NCBI GenBank assembly: GCA_045106825.1
Contig: JBGCFH010000357.1
Span: 1-21,047 of the forward strand
DNA length: 21,047 bases
Reading direction: 5' to 3'
Origin: CAWVWD01 sp045106825
GTDB lineage: Bacteria; Bacteroidota; Bacteroidia; Chitinophagales; Saprospiraceae
The position numbers and the translations under genes are program-made. A model generated the notes under the pieces. The model ran no database searches, was not told the DNA's origin, and worked only from the letters and a program-made list of their open reading frames with translations. Shown piece by piece: positions 15,928-21,047 of this stretch; within the stretch, counting starts at the first letter, position 1; each line of letters begins with the position of its first letter.

Positions 15928-16040
15928 TTTAGTTTAAGTAGTTTAGTAGTTTAAGTGGTTTAAGTAGTTCTTACGAACTACAACCCCGAAGTTTCGGGAC
16001 AAGCTACTTAAACTACCCAAACTACCTAACTACTAAAACT
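15928..16040. repeat. Palindromic element, copy B, between ccoQ and ccoP
   Basis: The 113-bp element starts 3 nt after the ccoQ stop and ends 11 nt before ccoP. By eye it is roughly 80 percent identical to copy A and in the same orientation. It has the same centre (CCCGAA-GT-TTCGGG, 15985-15998), the same AGTAGTTCTTACG segment before it, and the same CTAACTACTAAAACT end. Confidence 0.85.
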
Positions 16041-16051
16041 ATTTTTATAAA

Positions 16052-17014
16052 ATGAAAAAACTATTCTTATTAACCATAGGACTTGGAGTAAGTTATGGAG
16101 CTTTTGCTCAAGATGTTGCACAGAATAGTGCAACCGATCCATACTTATTCCAAAAGATAATGACAACTTCCATTTTTATAATTGGTGGAATTGTTATCCT
16201 CGCTGCTGTTTTAACCTTACTTCGCTTATCCGAAAGTATGAGTAATAGCATTGTAAAACAATACTTAGCAGAGCAAGGAAAAGAAGGCGAAACTGCATTA
16301 GAAACAGTAAAAGCACCTAAAAAACCTTCTTGGATTCAGAGATTAACAGCCGCTGTTCCTGTTGAACATCAAGAAGAAATCGTGTTTGATCACGCTTTTG
16401 ATGGTATTCGAGAGTTAGACAATAAGTTACCACCTTGGTGGGTTGGTATGTTCTATATTACAATTGTTATTGCTGTTGGTTATTTCTTTTATTATGAAGT
16501 ATTAGAAATTGGAGATAATACCTTTGTTCAATATAAAAAAGAAATGGCTCAAGCTGAAGAAGCTAAAAAAGCAAGATTGGCTTCTTTAGGTTCTCAAATA
16601 GACGAAAGCAATGTAAAACAGCTTACTGACGCTGATGCAATAGCAGCCGGTCAAGCAGAATTTGTTGCTAAATGTGCTGCTTGTCACCTTGCGGACGGTG
16701 GCGGAAGTGTTGGACCAAACTTGACTGATAAATATTGGTTACATGGCGGAAGTATTCAAGATGTATTTAAAACCATCAAGTATGGTGTTCCTTCAAAAGG
16801 TATGATTGCTTGGGAAAGTCAATTAACACCTATACAAATGCAAAATGTTGCCAGTTTTATATTGTCTTTACAAGGGACAACACCAACAACTGCTAAAGAT
16901 CCTCAAGGTGAATTGTATATTGCGGAGGCTACAGAAACGACTGACAGCACAGCAACTACACCAGAACCTGAAGACGAAGAAGCAACAGAACCTGAAGGTG
17001 AAACAGAGATGTAA
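16052..17014 (+). CDS. ccoP: CcoP, c-type cytochrome subunit III of cbb3 oxidase
   Basis: The 320-residue protein begins with a signal-like segment (MKKLFLLTIG..YGAFAQ) and a membrane helix (~38-57). A soluble loop follows. It then has the conserved LPPWWVGMFY entry into a second helix (~130-148), typical of CcoP N-terminal domains. The periplasmic C-terminal part carries one haem c site, Cys208-Ala-Ala-Cys211-His212, with a GPNLTDKYWLHG block and a probable axial Met251 in SKGMIAW. Proteobacterial CcoP has two haems; a single haem is common in Bacteroidota. The tail (from ~285) is a Thr/Glu-rich acidic low-complexity stretch. It is the last gene of the cco cluster here, ending at a terminator. 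Confidence 0.95.
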   Translation: MKKLFLLTIGLGVSYGAFAQDVAQNSATDPYLFQKIMTTSIFIIGGIVILAAVLTLLRLSESMSNSIVKQYLAEQGKEGETALETVKAPKKPSWIQRLTAAVPVEHQEEIVFDHAFDGIRELDNKLPPWWVGMFYITIVIAVGYFFYYEVLEIGDNTFVQYKKEMAQAEEAKKARLASLGSQIDESNVKQLTDADAIAAGQAEFVAKCAACHLADGGGSVGPNLTDKYWLHGGSIQDVFKTIKYGVPSKGMIAWESQLTPIQMQNVASFILSLQGTTPTTAKDPQGELYIAEATETTDSTATTPEPEDEEATEPEGETEM

Positions 17015-17038
17015 AAAATAATTTGTTTTCCATAGAAG

Positions 17039-17070
17039 AAAGGTAAGTCTTATTAAGGCTTGCCTTTTTT
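17039..17070 (+). terminator. Terminator of the cco operon
   Basis: The stem AGGTAAGTC / GGCTTGCCT (17041-17049 with 17057-17065, two wobble pairs) is extended by A-T pairs and followed by a run of T. It lies 25 nt after ccoP and separates the operon from menC. Confidence 0.85.
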
Positions 17071-17132
17071 ATTGCCTCAACTTATCGTACATTGGTTTGT
17101 TACTTTTCTTTTTCATCATAAATAATACAACA

Positions 17133-18188
17133 TTGCTAACAGCAACTTTCAAAAAACACACTTTAGTTTTCAAACAAGCAAGCGGAACGTCACGGGGAAT
17201 TTTACGCACTAAAGATTCGTATTTTATTATTCTAAAATCATCGAACAAACCGAATATAACTGTAATTGGCGAATGTGGTTTATTGCGAGGTTTAAGTATT
17301 GATGATGTGCCGAATTATGAAGAAAAATTAGCCGAAGTTTGTCGAAATATTAATAATTATGAATTTTGGTTAAATGAAGGTTTACGGGAATTTCCATCGA
17401 TTCATTTTGGTTTAGAAATGGCATTATTAGATTTAAAAACCAATGCAACAAAAACGCTTTTTCCTTCTGATTTCACTAATAATAAAAAACCGATTAATAT
17501 AAATGGTTTGATTTGGATGGGCGAAAAACAGTTTATGTTTGATCAAATTAAAACGAAATTAGATGAAGGTTGGAATTGTATTAAATTGAAAATTGGTGCG
17601 ATTGATTTTGAGGCAGAAATAGAGTTGTTGAAATATATTCGTAGTCAATTTTCTAAATCCGATATTGAACTTAGAGTTGATGCAAATGGTGCGTTTTCTC
17701 CTGAAAATGCGTTAGAAAAACTCAACCGTTTGGCAGAAATGGAGTTGCATTCTATTGAGCAACCGATTAAGCAACATCAATGGAATGAAATGGCGAATCT
17801 TTGCGAAAAAACGCCTTTACCAATTGCTTTAGACGAAGAACTAATTGGTATTTTTGATATTGCTGAAAAACGAAAAGCAATGGAGATTATTCGACCACAA
17901 TATTTGATTTTTAAACCGAGCTTTATCGGTGGATTTAAAGGTACACAAGAATGGATTGACTTATGTGATGAGTTCAAAACGCCTTGGTGGATGACTTCCG
18001 CTTTGGAGTCAAATATTGGTTTAAATGCCATCGCTCAATGGACAGCAGTTTTAGATAATGATTTGCCACAAGGTTTGGGAACTGGTCAGCTTTATACGAA
18101 TAATTTGGATTCGCCTTTAAGTGTGAATGGTGGATTATTGAGGTATGATAATGGTAAAAGTTGGGATTTGAGTTTGTTGGGAATTTAA
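17133..18188 (+). CDS. menC: o-Succinylbenzoate synthase (MenC)
   Basis: The enzyme belongs to the enolase superfamily and dehydrates SHCHC to o-succinylbenzoate in menaquinone synthesis. Numbered from an upstream in-frame TTG at 17097, the signature residues are Lys163-x-Lys165 (IKLKIG), the metal ligands Asp195 (RVDANGAF), Glu221 (SIEQPI) and Asp246 (ALDEE), and the second-side base Lys273 (IFKPSFIGG). No in-frame ATG precedes the conserved N-terminus (TATFKKHTLVFKQASGTSRG). The TTG at 17133 best fits the family start and gives 351 residues; the TTG at 17097 would add 12 hydrophobic residues of no clear use. A near-consensus -7 box, TACATTGG, lies at 17088-17095. The next men gene, menE, is separated from it by a two-gene insert. 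Confidence 0.9.
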   Translation: MLTATFKKHTLVFKQASGTSRGILRTKDSYFIILKSSNKPNITVIGECGLLRGLSIDDVPNYEEKLAEVCRNINNYEFWLNEGLREFPSIHFGLEMALLDLKTNATKTLFPSDFTNNKKPININGLIWMGEKQFMFDQIKTKLDEGWNCIKLKIGAIDFEAEIELLKYIRSQFSKSDIELRVDANGAFSPENALEKLNRLAEMELHSIEQPIKQHQWNEMANLCEKTPLPIALDEELIGIFDIAEKRKAMEIIRPQYLIFKPSFIGGFKGTQEWIDLCDEFKTPWWMTSALESNIGLNAIAQWTAVLDNDLPQGLGTGQLYTNNLDSPLSVNGGLLRYDNGKSWDLSLLGI

Positions 18189-18198
18189 TGTAAATTTG
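18167..18198 (+). promoter_or_regulatory. Candidate promoter of the cassette inside the men locus
   Basis: TTTG at 18167-18170 and TAAATTTG at 18191-18198 are separated by 20 bp. This fits the Bacteroidota pattern of a -33 TTTG, a spacer of about 19-21 bp and TAnnTTTG. The -33 part lies inside the end of menC. The start of transcription would be near 18204, about 24 nt before the 56-aa gene. Confidence 0.5.
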
Positions 18199-18227
18199 GA
18201 AAGAAAAAATTATAAAATTTATAAATT

Positions 18228-18398
18228 ATGAAAGGAATAAATTATTTGACTGATGAAAATAATCATAAAATTGCAGTTCAAATTGATTTGAATTTGTATG
18301 GCGATTTGTGGGAAGATTTTTATGATAGAATATTGGTAGAACAACGAAAAAATGAAGCATCTACACCTTTCAAACATTTCATCAAAAAATTGAATTAA
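18228..18398 (+). CDS. Small antitoxin-like protein (56 aa)
   Basis: The frame from ATG 18228 to TAA 18396-18398 encodes 56 residues. The protein starts MKGINYLTDENNHKIAVQID and continues with LWEDFYDRILVEQRKNE. This pattern (a short beta hairpin with YLTDE and AVQIDL, then an acidic amphipathic helix with WEDFYDR) resembles small antitoxins that precede RelE/ParE-type toxins in Bacteroidota and cyanobacteria. The resemblance is from memory of the family, not a search. The stop codon is one base before the ATG of the next gene, so translational coupling is likely. No RelE/ParE-like toxin lies next to it; the partner here is a PD-(D/E)XK-like protein. Confidence 0.72.
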   Translation: MKGINYLTDENNHKIAVQIDLNLYGDLWEDFYDRILVEQRKNEASTPFKHFIKKLN

Positions 18399-18399
18399 A

Positions 18400-19020
18400 A
18401 TGAATACAATTTATCCAAAATCATATTCTAAATATACTTTTCAAGATTTATTAAACTTAGGCTTAGATACAGAAGTTACCAATATTTTTGAAAAACAAAT
18501 CAAAGAAGTTGAACCAAGTGATTGGTTAGTACAATCTTTAGAACGAGGTGCAGCCTTTTCGTTAAATACAGAAAAAGCAAAATCTGAATTTATTATTGCA
18601 CCAATTTTGAATGAAGTCTACACCAATAATAAAGATATTTTTGCGGTTTATTCAGGTTTCAATTTTACAGTAGATAGTGAACGAGGATTACAAGGATTCT
18701 GCGATTTTTTACTGGCAAAGTTACCTTTGAATATTATTCCTAATCGTCCAATTATTGCTGTTGTAGAAGCAAAATTAAGTCAAGATTTATCCGCTGCGAT
18801 TCCTCAATGTGCTGCTGAAATGTTTGCTACTCGAATTTGGAATGAACGTTATGGCGAACCAACGAAAACCGTTTTTGGAACAGTAACAACTGGCGATAAT
18901 TGGCTGTTTTTGAGATTAGATGAAAGCATGACCGTAAAAGTTGATAAAACCAATTATTCATCTTCACAATTATCCAAATTATTAGGTGTTTGGGACGTAA
19001 TTATTGATTATTTTAGATAG
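18400..19020 (+). CDS. PD-(D/E)XK-fold nuclease-like protein
   Basis: The 206-residue soluble protein shows a restriction-endonuclease-like core. Glu63 (KSEFIIAPIL) lies in a helix before the core. Asp102 (GFCDFLL) ends a beta strand, then Glu123-Ala-Lys125 (AVVEAKLS) gives the E-x-K, and Gln136 lies in the following helix (IPQCAAEMFATRIWNE). The later strands are TVFGTVTTGDNWLFLRLD. This arrangement is typical of stand-alone nuclease-like proteins of unknown role in Bacteroidota and cyanobacteria. It starts one base after the antitoxin-like gene and stops 3 nt before menE, so it is embedded in the menaquinone operon. A toxin or defence role is inferred only from the upstream small gene. Confidence 0.78.
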   Translation: MNTIYPKSYSKYTFQDLLNLGLDTEVTNIFEKQIKEVEPSDWLVQSLERGAAFSLNTEKAKSEFIIAPILNEVYTNNKDIFAVYSGFNFTVDSERGLQGFCDFLLAKLPLNIIPNRPIIAVVEAKLSQDLSAAIPQCAAEMFATRIWNERYGEPTKTVFGTVTTGDNWLFLRLDESMTVKVDKTNYSSSQLSKLLGVWDVIIDYFR

Positions 19021-19023
19021 AAA

Positions 19024-20076
19024 ATGCTTGTACTTAACAATCAAAAATACTCAAAATTAAAATTGCTCACTTTAAGTAACCAAACTTACGACACAAATTG
19101 GCAACAATCTTTCTGGAACTTCATCAAAACCTGGTTAGACGAAAACGAATATGTAGAAGTCAAAACTTCAGGCTCAACAGGAACACCAAAAATAATTCGA
19201 TTAGAAAAAAAACGAATGATTGCGAGTGCGAAAGCAACAGGCGATTTTTTCGATTTAAAACCAAATGATAAAGCCTTACTTTGTTTGCCTTGTGATTATA
19301 TTGCTGGGAAAATGATGGTTGTTCGGGCAATGGTTTTGGGTTTGAATTTGTATTCGGTTGAACCAACTGGAAATCCATTAGAAAAGGTAGAAAATGAGGG
19401 TTTTCAATTCGGTGCAATGATTCCTTTACAAGTTCTCAATTCATTAAAAAATAATCGAAGTCAATTTGAAAATATTGAAAAAATGATAATCGGTGGTGGA
19501 GTTGTTGATAGTTCATTATTGAATAAATTACAATCAGTTCAAAATCAATGTTCTGCAACCTATGGAATGACAGAAACGATTACACATGTTGCTGTAAAAA
19601 CATTAAATGGCGAACAAAAATCGAACGTTTATCAAGCCTTAAAAAATGTCAAATTCTCACAAGACAATCGCAACTGTCTAATTATTAATGCACCTTATTT
19701 ATCTGAAAATCAAATTATTACGAATGATATTATAAAGTTACACTCAAAGTCAAGTTTTGAATGGTTGGGCAGATTTGATAATGTAATTAATACTGGCGGA
19801 ATCAAAGTCAATCCTGAACAAATTGAGCAGAAAATCGAATCGTTTATTGAAACTGATTTTTTTATTGCTTCCGCAAATGATGAAAAACTGGGCAGCAAAG
19901 TCATTTTGGTAATAGAAAATGAGGGTAAAATCAATCTTGATTTATTAAAAAAACAATTCCAAACCGTTTTATCAAAATTTGAAATGCCGAAATTGATTTA
20001 TGTTTTACCACAATTTAAAAGAACGGAAACTGGTAAAATTCAGCGAAAGCGAACGATAAAAAATATTAACTATTAG
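19024..20076 (+). CDS. menE: o-Succinylbenzoate-CoA ligase (MenE)
   Basis: The enzyme activates o-succinylbenzoate with ATP and CoA, the step after MenC in menaquinone synthesis. It belongs to the ANL adenylate-forming superfamily. Visible motifs are the phosphate loop TSGSTGTPK (48-56), the adenine-binding YGMTET (180-185), GRFDNVINTGG (249-259) with the hinge Asp, and the catalytic Lys338 in ETGKIQRK. At 350 residues it is short for the family (often 450-500), but this compact form is usual in Bacteroidota. The start follows the PD-(D/E)XK stop by 3 nt, so it is likely expressed from menC and/or the cassette promoter. A large inverted repeat follows downstream. Confidence 0.93.
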   Translation: MLVLNNQKYSKLKLLTLSNQTYDTNWQQSFWNFIKTWLDENEYVEVKTSGSTGTPKIIRLEKKRMIASAKATGDFFDLKPNDKALLCLPCDYIAGKMMVVRAMVLGLNLYSVEPTGNPLEKVENEGFQFGAMIPLQVLNSLKNNRSQFENIEKMIIGGGVVDSSLLNKLQSVQNQCSATYGMTETITHVAVKTLNGEQKSNVYQALKNVKFSQDNRNCLIINAPYLSENQIITNDIIKLHSKSSFEWLGRFDNVINTGGIKVNPEQIEQKIESFIETDFFIASANDEKLGSKVILVIENEGKINLDLLKKQFQTVLSKFEMPKLIYVLPQFKRTETGKIQRKRTIKNINY

Positions 20077-20120
20077 GTATTAATTATTAAAATCCAGACA
20101 ATCTAAAAACCAAAACTCTT

Positions 20121-20260
20121 TCCGTCATGCCGAATTTATTTCGGTATCTCCTCAACGTGAGAATACAAAACTTAGAACTTACGTCATTTTTAACTTAGAA
20201 CTTTTCAAACTTCGTGTCTTTACATTCTGGGAGATACTGAAACAAGTTCAGTATGACGGA
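20121..20260. repeat. Large inverted repeat of the GTCATGC..GAA type
   Basis: The 30-bp arms 20121-20150 and 20231-20260 are imperfect inverse copies (both ends TCCGTCAT / ATGACGGA, inner ends TATCTC / GAGATA). Each arm also contains a smaller TGAAAC..GTTCA-type hairpin. The 80-bp centre has a direct repeat AACTTAGAACTT. Repeats of this form are common between genes in Bacteroidota. It may also act as the menE terminator. Confidence 0.8.
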
Positions 20261-20523
20261 AATAGTTAAAGGTTTTAGCTGGTGAATTCAATTCAAATTC
20301 ATCATTTATAGTTCATCATTTATCATTCTACCTAATCATTCAAAGTTTTCCGTTGAAGGATTGTTTATAAGTTTCAAATCAATTAGAAAAAGTTCCAAAA
20401 AAATGTTAATAATATAGTAACTTTTTGTTTATACTTCGTCTAAAAGATGTAAATAAAATTTGAAACAAATTGTGCTAAAATTCGATTAATATAAAGTAGT
20501 TTTTACATACAACCTTTGGGAGT

Positions 20524-20560
20524 AAAAAAGCATCTACATTTAAAACGTGATGCTTTTTTT
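20524..20560 (+). terminator. Terminator-like hairpin without an upstream gene
   Basis: An 11-bp stem, AAAAAAGCATC / GATGCTTTTTT (20524-20534 with 20549-20559), has a 14-nt loop and a T run. The nearest upstream gene ends 450 nt earlier, beyond a large inverted repeat. It could end a small RNA or the leader of the next gene. Confidence 0.55.
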
Positions 20561-20668
20561 ATTTAAACTACTAAAAATCAATAAATTATAAATACAATGG
20601 AATATTTTAAACATTTTTACTTTATAGTTCCAACTATTCGGAACTAAATTCAACGGGAACTTTAAAAG

Positions 20669-20700
20669 CTCCTGATTTATTAATTATTAAAATTCGGAGG
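20669..20700 (+). promoter_or_regulatory. Strong Shine-Dalgarno, possibly masked by a hairpin
   Basis: GGAGG at 20696-20700 lies 9 nt before the ATG at 20710, unusually strong for this window. CTCC at 20670-20673 plus ATTT can pair with AAAT plus GGAG across an 11-nt loop, with a 2x2 internal loop. This could hide the ribosome site. Confidence 0.35.
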
Positions 20701-20709
20701 ATAATCAAA

Positions 20710-21047
20710 ATGATGACAAAAACAAAACACTTAGTAAGTACAACAATGCACAAAATGGTCTGTAAAACCAATTGCATGGTTCGTACAAATTGGTTCAAAT
20801 GGAGCGTATTAGGAGTTGTAGTTTGGTTGATTTTTTCAAAAAATATCAACTTTCAAATTAGTGTTGGCGAAAATCCCGCTAACATTATTGAAAAACATCA
20901 AATTGACGACCAACCTAAAGTAGTACAAACTACAATGGCTTTAGACAAACCTGTTTCAAAAGTGACGACAACATCCCGAGAACTCGGGAGTCCACCTGGG
21001 AAATCTAAACCTAAAACGGATGGGAATCAAGCAAATGATTTTTCAAA
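20710..21047 (+). CDS. Membrane-anchored protein, 3'-truncated; possible conjugative-element glucosaminidase N-terminus
   Basis: The frame from ATG 20710 stays open to the window end: 112 complete codons. The protein has a short N-terminus with Cys18 and Cys22, a basic NWFK motif, and one membrane helix (WSVLGVVVWLIF, ~31-42). A polar Lys/Thr/Asp/Pro-rich linker follows (~50-112). The order NWFK, helix, then (K/D)..(N/S)F.I resembles the start of glucosaminidase-domain proteins carried by Bacteroidota conjugative elements. The enzymatic domain would lie beyond the window, so this is a guess. The ATG at 20713 is an alternative start. A perfect TCCCGAG-AA-CTCGGGA hairpin lies in the coding sequence at 20974-20989. 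Confidence 0.6.
   Translation, partial: MMTKTKHLVSTTMHKMVCKTNCMVRTNWFKWSVLGVVVWLIFSKNINFQISVGENPANIIEKHQIDDQPKVVQTTMALDKPVSKVTTTSRELGSPPGKSKPKTDGNQANDFS

Larger units (their letters stand above)
20077..20709. other. Repeat-rich intergenic region, no supported gene
   Basis: This 633-bp stretch holds an inverted repeat (20121-20260), an orphan terminator-like hairpin (20524-20560) and a possible Shine-Dalgarno-masking hairpin (20669-20700). The only ATG-started frame before the next gene (20597) is 16 codons long. Nothing else is evident. Confidence 0.6.

Noticed and set aside
15645..16040. CRISPR-like interpretation of the repeated AGTAGTTT units and the two copies
   Set aside because: There are only two long copies, separated by a coding gene; units are palindromic and imperfect, with no spacers of even length and no cas genes.
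20597..20647. Small gene starting at 20597
   Set aside because: It has only 16 codons before a stop and no motif or Shine-Dalgarno support.

Overview
The window looks like a chromosomal stretch from a low-GC member of the Bacteroidota, most likely Flavobacteriales. Evidence: a secreted protein with a gliding-motility-type (T9SS type B) C-terminal sorting domain, a cbb3 oxidase with subunits I and II fused in one chain, a short menaquinone-type MenE, promoter candidates of the Bacteroidota form TAnnTTTG, and mostly weak Shine-Dalgarno sequences. The genus cannot be fixed from the sequence alone.

Layout, left to right. (1) 1-560 is the 3' part of an envelope-type gene of unknown function whose paralogue lies at 7148-7807. 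(2) 735-3596 is a large adhesin-like secreted protein. (3) 3745-10376 is mostly minus-strand housekeeping: a SAM methyltransferase, a coiled-coil lipoprotein, the paralogue, a thiolase and a degenerate exonuclease-like protein. One plus-strand, PiT-like membrane transporter sits among them. (4) 10713-12326 is a small accessory island: a catalytic-domain-only tyrosine recombinase followed by a YhcG/DUF1016 PD-(D/E)XK nuclease, with palindromes and short direct repeats around them. (5) 12620-17014 is respiratory: a haem-binding c-type protein, then ccoS, ccoNO (fused), ccoQ and ccoP of a cbb3 oxidase. Two related ~114-bp palindromic elements fill both spaces around ccoQ. (6) 17133-20076 holds menC and menE of menaquinone synthesis, with a two-gene cassette (56-aa antitoxin-like protein plus a PD-(D/E)XK-fold protein) wedged between them and carrying its own promoter-like sequence. 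(7) 20077-20709 is a repeat-rich intergenic region, followed by the first 112 codons of a membrane-anchored protein that runs off the window and may belong to a conjugative element.

The respiratory and menaquinone genes fit together: menaquinol is the usual quinone of Bacteroidota, and the cbb3 oxidase is a high-affinity terminal oxidase. The best candidates for something undescribed are the antitoxin-like/PD-(D/E)XK cassette inside the men locus, the recombinase-YhcG pair with its repeat-decorated upstream regions, and the paired palindromes isolating ccoQ. None can be proved novel without database searches. No rRNA, tRNA or CRISPR array was seen.
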